Assembly: GCF_011039135.1 (NCBI RefSeq)
Contig: NZ_JAAKEJ010000004.1
Location: forward strand, 62,001-126,000
DNA length: 64,000 nucleotides
Direction: 5' to 3'
Source of the DNA: Desulfovibrio sp. ZJ209
Lineage (GTDB): Bacteria > Desulfobacterota > Desulfovibrionia > Desulfovibrionales > Desulfovibrionaceae
How positions within the stretch are numbered: the first letter of the stretch is position 1; each line of letters begins with the position of its first letter. Positions 15,993-24,799 of this stretch are shown here, in pieces. The notes beneath the pieces were generated by a model that saw nothing but the letters and a program-made list of their open reading frames with translations, searched no databases and was not told where the DNA came from. A program made the translations under genes and the position numbers.

Positions 15993-18317
15993 CTACATGC
16001 CCTTGAACGGGTTGGGGCCAAGGGCCGTGATGCGGGCGACAAAGCCGTCGATGAGGTCCGGCACCCTGTCATATTCGTCGATGGCCACCTCGAGCTGGTC
16101 CACGCGCTCCGGCTCCACGCCGAGGCGGCTCAGGGTCTCGGCGATGTTGTCGCGCCTGCGGGCGCAGATCTCCGAACCCTTGATGAAGTGGCACTGGTAG
16201 TCGTCGCCATACTTGCAGCCGAGCAGCAAAACGCCGTCAAAGCCCTTGCTCATGGCGTCCGACACCCAGATGGCGTTGACGGAGCCAAGGCAGCGCACCG
16301 GGATGACCCGGCAGTAGGGGCTCCAGCTTTTGCCGCGCAGGCCCGCCATGTCGAGCGCCGGGTAGGCGTCGTTCTCGCAGGCGAGGATGAGGATGCGCGG
16401 GCCTTCCTTCTTGAAGTCCTTGGGAACCTGCACCTCGCGGATCATGGAGCCGATCTGGTCGATGCTGTAATTGGCGAAGGAGATGACGCGCTCCGGGCAG
16501 GCGCCGAAACAGGTGCCGCAGCGGCGGCAGCGCGCCGGGTTGGGCTTCGGCGTGCCCTTCTCGTCGTCGTCGAGCGCGCCGAAGGGGCATTCCTCGGTGC
16601 AGCGCTTGCACTGGGTGCAGCGCACGAAGTTGAACAGCGGGTGCGAGGTGTCGCCCGAGCGGGGGAGCACAGCCACGCCGTGTTCCGCGGCCTCGATGCA
16701 CTGGATGGCCTTGAGCACCGCGCCGCAGGCGTCCTCGGCGCAGGCGTCCAGCGTCATGGGCTGGCGCACGCAGCCGGCGGCGTAGACGCCGGTGCGCCGG
16801 GTCTCGTAGGGGAAGCAGATGTAGTTGGAGTCGGCGAAGCCGTCGAAGAGGTCGAGATCCGGGAAGTCCGGGCCCTGGCGGTAATCGAAGTTGACCGTGA
16901 GGTCTTTGGCCGTGGTGGGCACGAGGCCGCAGGGCAGCACCACGAGGTCCACCTCGAGGTCGAAGTCCATGCCGAGCAGGGTGTTGGCGCAGGAGACCAC
17001 AACGCGGTCGCCCAAGTCTTTCACGCTGGTCACGTCGGCCTTGGTCATCATGAGCCCAAGCCTGTCCTGCATCTTCTTGTAGAAGCGCTCGAGGATGCCG
17101 GGGATGGCCATGTTCTTGTAGATGACGAAGGCCTGCACCGCGTCGTTCGTCTTGTCGCAGATGATGTTGGCCTGGCGCAGCATGCCCACGCTGTTCACGG
17201 CGTTGGAATACTGGAGGTGGCGGATGCTCGTGAGGTCTTCCTTGACGTAGGGCGCGTCCATGTTTTCGCCGTCGCTCTCCACGTTCTGGCCTTCGTCTTC
17301 CTTGAGGGCGTCGGCGGCCTCGTAGACGCCGCCGTCCCCGGCCTCGCGGGCGAGCGCACCAGCGCCGAAGGCCCGCTCGGCGAGGGTGGTGTCGAGCACG
17401 AAGGCGATGCGCCTGGCCGTGACCTTGCCCTCCACGAGCATTTTGGCGAACTGGCCGGCATGCACCACCGAAGGGCTGCCATAGCCCATGGGCTCGAGAT
17501 ACTTGCCGTCCAGCGGCGTCCAGCCCGTGGCGAGCACCACGGCGCCCACCTCCACCGTGACCGGGCCTTGCGGCGTGGCGATTTCGGCCTTGAATTCGCC
17601 GGGCTGGCCCTCGAGTTTGGTCACCGTGGCCTCGAGATGGCGGGTGATCCTGGGCTCGGACTCAAGGCGCGCGATGCGCTCCGCGAGCTCCAGCGGCTCC
17701 TTGTCCGTCCACGGGGAGGCGAGCGGCGAGGAGACCGGGATATTGTTGGCCGCGCCGCCGAGCTTGTCGGACTTTTCCACAAGCACGACCTCATAGCCCG
17801 AGGCCGCGGCCTCCATGGCCGCGTGCATGCCCGTCCAGCCGCCGCCGATGACGAGGATGCGGCGCGTGCCCGGGCCTGTGGCGGGCTCGGGCGTCTCGGT
17901 CTTGGAAAGGCGCACCATGCCCATGTTCACATAGTCGGTGGCCATGAGGCGCAGAAGCTCGGGCGCGTCGCCGGGGGGCAGCCCCAGCACGGACGCGCCG
18001 TCCGGGTCGCGGTAGGCGAGCACGCACTGCTCGCGCAGGTTGACGTGCTCCACCTGCACGGGCGTGCCGTCATGGGGCGCGAAGCGGTAGAGGTCCGCGT
18101 CGACGCGCGGCGAGGCGCCGCAGAGCAGCAGCCCGTCCAGGCCCTCGGCCGCGATGTCGGCCTTTATCCCGTCCACGGCCTCCGCGAGCACGGGCACGAC
18201 CTTGACCACGGCCGCGAGCGAGCCCCACTTGTCGCGCACGCCCTGGGCCAGGGCCTCCGCGTCCAGGCCGCCGCCGATGTTGGACTGATCAAAATAGACG
18301 CCAATCTTGCCGGCCAT
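15993..18317 (-). CDS. qmoB: Quinone-interacting membrane-bound oxidoreductase subunit QmoB
   Basis: 774 aa, HdrA-like with a fused MvhD-like end. Features: FAD-binding ILVIGGGWTGMHAAMEAA at about 145, LVEKSDKLGGAANNIP, a second nucleotide-binding segment, and two [4Fe-4S] motifs (CTQCKRCTEECPFG and CRRCGTCFGACPERVISF at about 575-625). The C-terminal MvhD-type domain shows PVRCLGSVNAIWVSDAM and LLLGCKYGDDYQCHF. It is a cytoplasmic flavin/FeS subunit of Qmo, which supplies electrons for APS reduction. It sits 5 bp after qmoA, fully within the operon. Confidence 0.96.
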   Translation of the reverse strand: MAGKIGVYFDQSNIGGGLDAEALAQGVRDKWGSLAAVVKVVPVLAEAVDGIKADIAAEGLDGLLLCGASPRVDADLYRFAPHDGTPVQVEHVNLREQCVLAYRDPDGASVLGLPPGDAPELLRLMATDYVNMGMVRLSKTETPEPATGPGTRRILVIGGGWTGMHAAMEAAASGYEVVLVEKSDKLGGAANNIPVSSPLASPWTDKEPLELAERIARLESEPRITRHLEATVTKLEGQPGEFKAEIATPQGPVTVEVGAVVLATGWTPLDGKYLEPMGYGSPSVVHAGQFAKMLVEGKVTARRIAFVLDTTLAERAFGAGALAREAGDGGVYEAADALKEDEGQNVESDGENMDAPYVKEDLTSIRHLQYSNAVNSVGMLRQANIICDKTNDAVQAFVIYKNMAIPGILERFYKKMQDRLGLMMTKADVTSVKDLGDRVVVSCANTLLGMDFDLEVDLVVLPCGLVPTTAKDLTVNFDYRQGPDFPDLDLFDGFADSNYICFPYETRRTGVYAAGCVRQPMTLDACAEDACGAVLKAIQCIEAAEHGVAVLPRSGDTSHPLFNFVRCTQCKRCTEECPFGALDDDEKGTPKPNPARCRRCGTCFGACPERVISFANYSIDQIGSMIREVQVPKDFKKEGPRILILACENDAYPALDMAGLRGKSWSPYCRVIPVRCLGSVNAIWVSDAMSKGFDGVLLLGCKYGDDYQCHFIKGSEICARRRDNIAETLSRLGVEPERVDQLEVAIDEYDRVPDLIDGFVARITALGPNPFKGM

Positions 18318-18322
18318 GCCGC

Positions 18323-19558
18323 CTACCTCCCTTTCACCGTTTGCACCGCCTTCAGGGCGGCGGCTGTGCCGGACTGGGCCGAGCGCGTCACGTCAAGCGG
18401 CATGCGCGCGCAGCCGCAGGCAAAGATGCCCGCCTCCTCCCCGCCGGCCACGAAGCCGTCCTCGTCCAGCGGGAGCGGCAGGGGAAGCTCCTTGCCGGCG
18501 AGAGAGGGCTGCATGCCCGTGGCCAGGACGGCGAGGTCGAAATCAAGGGCGAGCTTTTCGCCGCGCACGGCGTCCTCGGCGATGAGGCGCACGCGGTCGC
18601 CCTCGATGGCCTGGGCTTCCGCCACCTTGCCCTTGATGAAGGTCACATTGGGGAGCGCCTGCACCTTCTCCAGCACCTTCACATAGCGGCCGGGCGCGCG
18701 CAGGTCGATGTAGAACACCGTGACCTTCGTCTGCGGCGCCTGCTCGGCGAGGTAGAGGCACTGCTTGAAGGTGGCCATGCAGCAGATATAGGAGCAGTAG
18801 TTCAGATGGTTCTGGTCGCGTGAGCCCGCGCACTGCACGAAGCCCACCGAGAGCGGCTGCCGGCCGTCGGACGGGCGCACGATCTTGCCGCCCGTGGGCC
18901 CGAAGGAAGAGGCCAGGCGCTCCATCTGCATGTTGCTCACGCAGTTCACGATGTCGCCGCCGCCGAGGTTGACGAGATGCTCCATGCCGTAGGGCTGCCA
19001 GCCGGTGGCCACCACGATGGCGCCCACGGAAAGCTCGATCTCGCGCGGGCCCTCGTTGATCTCAAGGAAGCGGTTGCCGGCCACGCGCGCGGCGTCCGCG
19101 CGGGTGAGGGTGTCCGGGTCGAGCACCCAGCGGGCCGGGAAGGCGAAGGGCATGGCCTTGTAGAGCGCCTTGCGCGAGGAAAGGCCGAAGTTGAACTCGC
19201 TCTTCGTCTCGCCGTCGAGGGTCTGGGCGAGCAGGCTGAAGTCCACGTTATGCGGGGCCGTGTGCCTGGGCTGAAGGCGCACTTTTGCGGTATAGTCGCC
19301 CTTCCTGCCGGAGAGGCCCACCACTTCGGCGAGCGTCAGGCAGGTGATGCGCGGGTTCTTCCTGATGCGCTGGAACTGGATCTCCAGACCGCAGGAGGGC
19401 GGGCAGAGTTTGGGGAAATACTTGCTGAGCTGGGCCACCCGGCCGCCGAGCCAGGGCGATTTTTCCACGAGATACACTTCGTGGCCCAGTTCCGCCGCTT
19501 CGAGGGCGGCGGTGAGGCCCGAAAAGCCCCCGCCCACGACGAGAATGGCGTTGGACAT
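18323..19558 (-). CDS. qmoA: Quinone-interacting membrane-bound oxidoreductase subunit QmoA
   Basis: 411 aa, a soluble HdrA-like flavoprotein. It opens with the dinucleotide-binding ILVVGGGFSGLTAALEAAELG, then LVEKSPWLGGRVAQLSKYFPKLCPPSCGLE, where the Cys pair matches the HdrA-type cysteine region. GAIVVATGWQPY is the FAD GxxxATGxxP motif. The segment QCAGSRDQNHLNYCSYICC carries further cysteines, and the C-terminus LATGMQPSLAGKELPLP closes the flavin fold. It receives electrons within the Qmo complex and probably contacts AprAB. A hairpin-rich 300-bp gap separates it from aprA. Confidence 0.96.
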   Translation of the reverse strand: MSNAILVVGGGFSGLTAALEAAELGHEVYLVEKSPWLGGRVAQLSKYFPKLCPPSCGLEIQFQRIRKNPRITCLTLAEVVGLSGRKGDYTAKVRLQPRHTAPHNVDFSLLAQTLDGETKSEFNFGLSSRKALYKAMPFAFPARWVLDPDTLTRADAARVAGNRFLEINEGPREIELSVGAIVVATGWQPYGMEHLVNLGGGDIVNCVSNMQMERLASSFGPTGGKIVRPSDGRQPLSVGFVQCAGSRDQNHLNYCSYICCMATFKQCLYLAEQAPQTKVTVFYIDLRAPGRYVKVLEKVQALPNVTFIKGKVAEAQAIEGDRVRLIAEDAVRGEKLALDFDLAVLATGMQPSLAGKELPLPLPLDEDGFVAGGEEAGIFACGCARMPLDVTRSAQSGTAAALKAVQTVKGR

Positions 19559-19640
19559 CCTGGAGATCCTCCTGCGTTGCGCGGCGCACGGCTTGCGGCT
19601 TGGCCGCGGAAACTGCCCCGGAGGCCGGAGCGGATGAAAG

Positions 19641-19836
19641 GAGGGCGGCCTCGTGCCGCCCTCCCCGGGCCGCTGAACTTTCAGCGGCCCCGAAAATTGC
19701 GAGGAGGCTGCGGCTTTGCCGCGCCGTTGACCGAGCGATTTTCGTGCCTTTGCGTCCGGCCGCCGCGCGGCCGGGCGGGCGGCCCCGGCTTGGCGGGGCC
19801 GCCTCCACCAGAGGAGGGCGGCCTCGTGCCGCCCTC
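19641..19836. repeat. Hairpin cluster between aprA and qmoA
   Basis: The 300-bp gap between qmoA (start 19558) and aprA (stop 19859) holds no gene but five GC-rich inverted repeats. They are at 19641-19663 and 19814-19836 (identical, GAGGGCGGC/GCCGCCCTC arms), 19667-19690 (GGGCCGCTGAA arms), 19756-19774 (CCGGCCGC arms) and 19778-19803 (GGCGGCCCCG arms). None has a strong T run, apart from a short CCTTT after the qmoA-proximal one on the minus strand. They may attenuate read-through or protect the aprBA 3' end, giving more AprAB than Qmo; that is inference. Confidence 0.8.
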
Positions 19837-19858
19837 CCTGATGCGTTGCGTTTTGCCC

Positions 19859-21847
19859 CTAGTCGGGGATGATCTGGATATAGGGCTTCTTGAAGAAGGT
19901 GGTCACGCCGGTCTTGGGATCGAACTTCGAGTTCACGAAGCACTTCCACTTGCTGTCGTCGAGGCCGAGGCAGTCAGCACGGTAGTAGAAGCCCGGATAG
20001 CGGGTCTCTTCGCGGAAGGCGATGTGCTGCATGTGCAGGCGCACGGTCCACAGGCGGTGGTAGTTCTCCCAGCAGCGCAAGAGTTCGTGCAGGTCGCGGG
20101 CGGCCAGCTTGGCGGAGTCTTCTTCCAGCATGTCGAGCAGGTGGAAGCCCGTCTTCAGCATGGCGTCGGAGGTGGTGTAGTAGGTGGCCACACCGCCGCC
20201 GTATTCGTCCGTGTGCTTGATGAGCCGCATCATGAAGTTCTTGGGCGCGATGTAGCTCGGGTTGACCACCGGGTCGGTGGAAACGCCCTTGCCGGCCATG
20301 TAGTTGTCGTACGGGCGGTAGACGAGCTTGCGCAGCTCTTCGTCCGATTCCTTGATGGTGGGCTGGAAGTCCTTGTGATCCACGCAGAAGCGCACCATCT
20401 GCTTGCCGGCGATGCGGCCCTCGGCGTGCGAGCCGGAGGAGAACTTGTGGCCGGAGGCGCCCACGCCGTCGGCGCAGGTGAACAGGCCCTCGACCGTGGT
20501 CATGCGGTTGTAGACCTTGCCGTTGCTGGCGCGGATCTTGTATTCCTCGGGAACCCAGTCTTCGTCCGGGCCGGAGACCCAGATGCCGCAGCAGCCGGAG
20601 TGCGAGCCGAGCAGGTAGGGCTCGGTGGGCATGATCTCGGAGCCGCGCTCCTCGGGCATGGTGTCGGTGCAGGCCCACAGGTTGGCCTGGCCCACGCACA
20701 TGTCGAGGAAGTCTTCCCAGGCCTCGCTCTCAAGGTCCTTCTGCTGCTCTTCGTTGAGGGTGGCGAAGGTGGTGTTGAGGGCGGTCTTGGTGTCCATGTA
20801 GATGGGGCCGCGGCCTTCGCGCATCTCGCGCAGCATCATGTGGTTGCGCAGGCATGTGGGGATGACGTTGCCCTTGGCGTAGCCGCGGTCTTCATAGGGC
20901 TTGAGCATGGCCTTGTTGGTCACGCTGTAGTCCTGGCCCATGGCGTTGGTGGCTTTCGCCTTGAAGAGCAGGAACCACGCGCCCACCGGGCCGTAGCCGT
21001 CCTTGAAGCGGGCCGGGACGAAGCGGTTTTCCATCATGGTCATCTCGGCGCCGACCTGGGCGCAGAGCGAATAGGTGGAACCGGCGTTCCACACCGGGTA
21101 CCAGGCGCGGCCCATGCCCTCGCCCATGGAGCGGGGACGGTACACGTTCACGGCGCCGCCCGCGCCCACGAGGATGGCGTTGGCGCGGAAGATGTGCACC
21201 TCGTTGGCGCGCAGGTTGAAGCCCACGGCGCCGGCGATGCGATTGGGCACGTTCTTGTCGAGCAAAAGCTTGACGATGAACATGCGCTCCATGATGCGGT
21301 CTTCGCCGAGGGCGTTCTTGGCCGCCTCGGCCACGATGCACTTGTAGGACTCGCCGTTGATCATGATCTGCCAGCGGCCGGAGCGCACGGGCTTGTCGCC
21401 CTTGGCGAGGCTCATGCCCTTGGCCTTGGCCTGGGCGCCGTTGAGGTTGTGGCCGTCGGCGTCCTTGATCCAGCAGGGCAGGCCCCATTCCTCGAAGAGC
21501 AGCACGCTGTCGTCCACGTGCCGGCCCACGTCGAAGATGAGGTCTTCGCGCACGATGCCCATGAGGTCGGTGCGGACCATGCGCACATAGTCGTCGGCGG
21601 TGTTGTCGCCGAGATAGGTGTTGATGGCGGAAAGGCCCTGGGCCACGGCGCCGGAGCGCTCGAGCGCGGCCTTGTCGCAGAGCAGGATCTTGAGGCCATG
21701 CTTGTCGCCCCAGCGGACGGCTTCATAGGCCACGCCGCACGCGCCCATGCCGCCGCCCACGATGAGCAGGTCGACATCGTGCGTTTTGACGCTGGGTTCG
21801 GAAATCGGCACGCCCTTGGCGGGTTCGTTAACAGGAATCGTCGGCAT
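19859..21847 (-). CDS. aprA: Adenylylsulfate (APS) reductase, alpha subunit
   Basis: 662 aa, the expected length for AprA. FAD-binding VDLLIVGGGMGACGVAYEAVRWG lies near residue 23, followed by KILLCDKAALERSGAVAQG and NTYLGDNTADDYVRMV. The region SHSGCCGIWVSGPDEDW and GLFTCADGVGASGHKFSSGS are typical of the AprA capping and FAD domains. With AprB it reduces APS to sulfite and AMP in the cytoplasm. The ATG at 21847 has AAGGAG upstream. It lies 32 bp after aprB. Confidence 0.98.
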   Translation of the reverse strand: MPTIPVNEPAKGVPISEPSVKTHDVDLLIVGGGMGACGVAYEAVRWGDKHGLKILLCDKAALERSGAVAQGLSAINTYLGDNTADDYVRMVRTDLMGIVREDLIFDVGRHVDDSVLLFEEWGLPCWIKDADGHNLNGAQAKAKGMSLAKGDKPVRSGRWQIMINGESYKCIVAEAAKNALGEDRIMERMFIVKLLLDKNVPNRIAGAVGFNLRANEVHIFRANAILVGAGGAVNVYRPRSMGEGMGRAWYPVWNAGSTYSLCAQVGAEMTMMENRFVPARFKDGYGPVGAWFLLFKAKATNAMGQDYSVTNKAMLKPYEDRGYAKGNVIPTCLRNHMMLREMREGRGPIYMDTKTALNTTFATLNEEQQKDLESEAWEDFLDMCVGQANLWACTDTMPEERGSEIMPTEPYLLGSHSGCCGIWVSGPDEDWVPEEYKIRASNGKVYNRMTTVEGLFTCADGVGASGHKFSSGSHAEGRIAGKQMVRFCVDHKDFQPTIKESDEELRKLVYRPYDNYMAGKGVSTDPVVNPSYIAPKNFMMRLIKHTDEYGGGVATYYTTSDAMLKTGFHLLDMLEEDSAKLAARDLHELLRCWENYHRLWTVRLHMQHIAFREETRYPGFYYRADCLGLDDSKWKCFVNSKFDPKTGVTTFFKKPYIQIIPD

Positions 21848-21879
21848 CTTCGTATTCTCCTTCTCGCGTGCGCGGCTGG

Positions 21880-22368
21880 CTAGTTGCTGTGGGCGATGAC
21901 GGTCGAGGTCTTGTCGGCCTCCTGAACGTCAAACTTCTTCTTGATGGGGGCCTGGGGCTCGGCGAGCTTGGTCTCGGTGAAGAGGCACTCGTCGTCCAGG
22001 TTGGCGCCCTCGGGCTTGCCCTCGTAGGGCTTGATGGAGCCTTCCGGCGTGGTGCGGATGGGGAACTTGAAGCGCTTCACGCTGCCGTTGCGGAACTGCA
22101 CCGTCCACATGATGGAGTCGGCCGAACGCAGGGGAATACAGACGCCGCCCATGGGGCAGAAGTCGGCGTAGGGGCGGGCGGAGATGGCGCCCTGCGGGCA
22201 GATCTTCACGCAGGAATAGCATTCCCAGCAGGCATCCGGCTCCTGGTTGTAGGCCCTCATGGCCTCGGGGTCGAGGATCATGAGGTCGTTGGGGCAGATG
22301 TACATGCAGGCGGTCTTTTCGCCACCCTTGCAGCCGTCGCATTTGGACGGATCGACAAACGTCGGCAT
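21880..22368 (-). CDS. aprB: Adenylylsulfate (APS) reductase, beta subunit
   Basis: 162-aa iron-sulfur subunit. Two [4Fe-4S] sites are seen: CDGCKGGEKTACMYICPNDL (residues about 10-30, with the insertion typical of AprB) and CWECYSCVKICPQGAI (about 47-62). The rest is the beta-sheet and tail that wrap around AprA (LRSADSIMWTVQFRNGSVKRF, ending in a flexible acidic-basic tail). It transfers electrons from Qmo to the AprA FAD. It is the first gene of the operon; the ATG at 22368 is preceded by GGAGGA. Confidence 0.98.
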   Translation of the reverse strand: MPTFVDPSKCDGCKGGEKTACMYICPNDLMILDPEAMRAYNQEPDACWECYSCVKICPQGAISARPYADFCPMGGVCIPLRSADSIMWTVQFRNGSVKRFKFPIRTTPEGSIKPYEGKPEGANLDDECLFTETKLAEPQAPIKKKFDVQEADKTSTVIAHSN

Positions 22369-22471
22369 ACGTGTCCTCCACTCGTAAGAAGTTATGCCGT
22401 GCTCATGCCGGGAACGGCGCGCCCCCCCGGGCGCCTGCGGATCCCCGAGCCGAAAACGAAGAGCGCATGGC

Positions 22472-22489
22472 TTGCGAAATTAGTAACAA
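22472..22489. promoter_or_regulatory. Candidate Rex operator overlapping the aprBA promoter
   Basis: The 18-bp site TTGCGAAATTAGTAACAA agrees at 13 of 18 positions with the general Rex palindrome TTGTGAAATATTTCACAA, including both outer half-site ends. It covers the -10 box of the promoter at 22480-22509, so bound Rex would block transcription. A rex gene is present at 56116-56763. This is a visual match; no binding evidence. Confidence 0.5.
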
Positions 22490-22509
22490 GGCGCGGCGCT
22501 TTGCGTCAA
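22480..22509 (-). promoter_or_regulatory. Probable sigma-70 promoter of aprBA-qmoABCD
   Basis: Minus-strand TTGACG (22504-22509), an 18-bp spacer and TACTAA (22480-22485), placed about 110 bp before the aprB ATG. It lies in an AT-richer patch with TTTTTAAAAA just upstream (about 22516-22525), which could act as an UP element. Confidence 0.6.
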
Positions 22510-22652
22510 GCCCCCTTTTTAAAAATTCCCGGGTTCTTAAGTGCAAAGTTGTTGTATTTCCACTAGTTATTCGGGGAAAAAATATCGGCGCCCCGGGCCT
22601 TGAGTGACCCGGGGCGATGCGGGATGTCATCACTGGGGAACTTTTGCAAGAA

Positions 22653-22848
22653 CCTTCCTTATACTCCGTCTGGAGCGAAGCGGAAGACGGATGCGGGGGG
22701 CCGGAAGAATCCTAAAAAATAAGATTTTTCGGTGCTGGCAAGGAAGATAAAAATTTCCGAAGGGAGTGTACTCAAGTACTCGACCGAGGAAATTTTTCTC
22801 TGACGCAGCCAGCGCCGAAAAGGCTGTTTTTGACGGATAATTTCGGCG
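22653..22848 (-). repeat. Five-copy intergenic element, copy 3 (short form, inverted)
   Basis: The only copy in reverse orientation. Outer arms lie at 22808-22821 and 22726-22739 (13 of 14 bp paired, one C-A mismatch). The core stem AAAAATTTCC/GGAAATTTTT surrounds GTACTTGAGTAC, and the end hairpin CCGTCT...AGACGG lies near 22665-22690. Together with the apr promoter it accounts for the 552-bp gap between aprB and argD; in 22510-22652 I see only an AT-rich stretch. Confidence 0.85.
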
Positions 22849-22920
22849 TCGGGATGGCGCAGGGTGCATCACCGCCAGCACCCCTACCAAAAAGCCCATC
22901 CGTGCAACAGTACCCGGCTG

Positions 22921-24117
22921 CTACCCCTTGAGTACGTCCTCCAGCGTGATGGCGAAACTGTCGAGCTGCACTTCCCCGATGGTGAGCGCGGGGAGGAGGC
23001 GCAGGGTCTTGCCGTGGGAGAGGTTGCAGATGAAGCCGCGCCGCAGGAGCTCCTCCCACACGGGCTTGCCGTCGCCCGCAAGCTCCACGCCGATCATGAG
23101 GCCCACGCCGCGCACCTCGCGGATCTTTTTGGGCATGCGCTCCTGAAGGCCGCGCAAGCGCTCCATGAGGGCGGCGCCGAGCTTGCCCGCGCGCTCGGCG
23201 AGGCCGTCGCGCAGCATGATCTCCACCACTTTCGCGGCCACCGCGCTCGTGAGCGCGCCGCCGCCGAAGGTGGTGGCGTGGCTGCCGGCCTCGAAGCCAC
23301 GGGCCATCTCGTCCGTGGCCAGCATGGCGCCCATGGGGAGGCCATTGGCCAGCGACTTGGCCACGCTGATGGCGTCGGGCGTGAGGCCCGCGTGCTGGAA
23401 GGCCCAGAATTTGCCCGTGCGGCCCATCCCGCACTGCACCTCGTCGCAGAGGAAGAGCACATCCCGCTTGCGGCACAGGGCCTCCACGCCGCGCAGATAG
23501 TCGTGCGGCAGGGGTACCACTCCGCCCTCGCCCTGCACGCATTCCACCAAAACGGCGGCGGTGGCCGCCCCCATGGCCGCGGCCAGCGCGTCGAGGTCGG
23601 CCGCCGGCACCTGCCGGAAGCCCTCGGGCAGGGGCGTGAAGCCGTCGGAAAGGCTCGCGCGGCCCGTGGCGGCGAGCGCGCCCAGGGTACGCCCGTGGAA
23701 GCAGCCCTCGAGGGTGATGATCTCGTAGGCGTCGCGCTGTTTCACCTTGCGCATGTAGCGCCGGGCGAGCTTGATGCAGGCCTCGTTGGCCTCGGCGCCG
23801 GAATTGCAGAAAAAGGCCTTGCTGTGGTGCGTGGTCGAGAGCAGGCGTTCGGCGAGGTCGAGCTGCTCCCGCTGGTAGAAGAGGTTGCTCACATGCCAGA
23901 GCTTGCGCGCCTGGGCCTCCAGGGCGGCGTTGACCTCGGGATTGCAGTGGCCGAGGCTCACCACGGCGATGCCGGCCAGAAGGTCGATGTATTCCCGGCC
24001 GTCCACGTCCCAGAGGCGGGAGCCCTCGCCGCGCGCGATGGCCAGCGGATAGCGGCTGTAGGAGCGGCACAGCAGGCGCTCTTCCTCTGCGCGGATGGTG
24101 TCGAAGGCGTGCGACAT
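22921..24117 (-). CDS. argD: Acetylornithine aminotransferase family enzyme
   Basis: 398-aa class III PLP aminotransferase. Motifs seen: GREYIDLLAGIAVVSLGHCNP, FFCNSGAEANEACIKLARR, CFHGRTLGALAATG, VECVQGEGGVVPL, the PLP-aspartate region LFLCDEVQCGMGRTGKFWAF, and SVAKSLANGLPMGAM with the Schiff-base lysine. This set is typical of ArgD, the N-acetylornithine:2-oxoglutarate aminotransferase of arginine synthesis; related succinyldiaminopimelate activity cannot be excluded. The ATG at 24117 has AAAGGAG upstream. dut lies 50 bp upstream on the same strand. Confidence 0.9.
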   Translation of the reverse strand: MSHAFDTIRAEEERLLCRSYSRYPLAIARGEGSRLWDVDGREYIDLLAGIAVVSLGHCNPEVNAALEAQARKLWHVSNLFYQREQLDLAERLLSTTHHSKAFFCNSGAEANEACIKLARRYMRKVKQRDAYEIITLEGCFHGRTLGALAATGRASLSDGFTPLPEGFRQVPAADLDALAAAMGAATAAVLVECVQGEGGVVPLPHDYLRGVEALCRKRDVLFLCDEVQCGMGRTGKFWAFQHAGLTPDAISVAKSLANGLPMGAMLATDEMARGFEAGSHATTFGGGALTSAVAAKVVEIMLRDGLAERAGKLGAALMERLRGLQERMPKKIREVRGVGLMIGVELAGDGKPVWEELLRRGFICNLSHGKTLRLLPALTIGEVQLDSFAITLEDVLKG

Positions 24118-24167
24118 GGGAGACTCCTTTGCGGCGGCGCCGCGTGCTGGTGAGACTGGGGAAAGGA

Positions 24168-24671
24168 CTAGCGGCCCGTGTGGCCGAAGCCGCCGGCGCC
24201 GCGCCCGGTGGGGGCGAGCTCGGGCACTTCCTCCCAGGCCGGGCGCGCGTAGGGCTGAAAAACGAGCTGCGCCACGCGCTCGCCCTGCCTGAGCACGCGC
24301 TCCTCGTCGGAAGTATTTAAGAGGTAGACGCGGATCTCGCCCGTATAGTCCGGGTCGATGAGGCCCACGCCCTGCGCCACGGTGAGCCCGTCGCGCGCGC
24401 CGAGGCCGCTGCGCGAATAGACGAAGGCCGCCCAGCCGGGCGCAAGGGGCTGGACGCTCAGGCCCGTGGCAACGGCGAGGCGGCCGCCCGCGGGGATGCG
24501 CGTTTCCGGCACCTCGAGGCAGGCGCGCAGGTCGATGCCGGCGGAATGGGCCGTGGCCGGCGCCGGCAGGGCGTTCCCGTCCGTGGCATAGAGCTGAGCC
24601 GCGCCGGGGCGCGTGAAGGCGAGGCGCACAGGGAGGGCCGGAGCAGCCCCAAGGCCGGAAGTTTCGTTCAT
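24168..24671 (-). CDS. dut: Deoxyuridine 5'-triphosphate nucleotidohydrolase
   Basis: 167 aa. The five dUTPase motifs are visible: HSAGIDLRA (motif 1), FVYSRSGLGARDGL (2), GVGLIDPDYTGEIRVYLLN (3), RVLRQGERVAQLVFQP (4) and GRGAGGFGHTGR (5, the flexible C-terminal arm). The homotrimeric enzyme hydrolyses dUTP to dUMP and keeps uracil out of DNA. ATG 24671 follows AAGGCGG. It is divergent from aroE with a 128-bp gap. Confidence 0.96.
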   Translation of the reverse strand: MNETSGLGAAPALPVRLAFTRPGAAQLYATDGNALPAPATAHSAGIDLRACLEVPETRIPAGGRLAVATGLSVQPLAPGWAAFVYSRSGLGARDGLTVAQGVGLIDPDYTGEIRVYLLNTSDEERVLRQGERVAQLVFQPYARPAWEEVPELAPTGRGAGGFGHTGR

Positions 24672-24799
24672 GCCGCCTTGTAGCGCAGCGTCCGGCCGAC
24701 TGCAAGGGGAAGCGGGGAGAAGCGGCAGGCGCCCTTTTGCATTGACCCGCCACCGTGGCCGGGCGTATGGGAAGGGCACACCTCAGCCGGGGAATACGC

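Noticed and set aside
14208-18686. A 1492-codon open frame on the plus strand opposite qmoB/qmoC/qmoD
   Set aside because: It is antisense to well-recognised Qmo genes. Long antisense frames are expected in high-GC DNA; the translation is His/Gly/Ala/Arg-rich with no domain.
18977-21883. A 968-codon plus-strand frame opposite aprA/qmoA
   Set aside because: Antisense shadow of aprA and qmoA with low-complexity composition and no recognisable motif.
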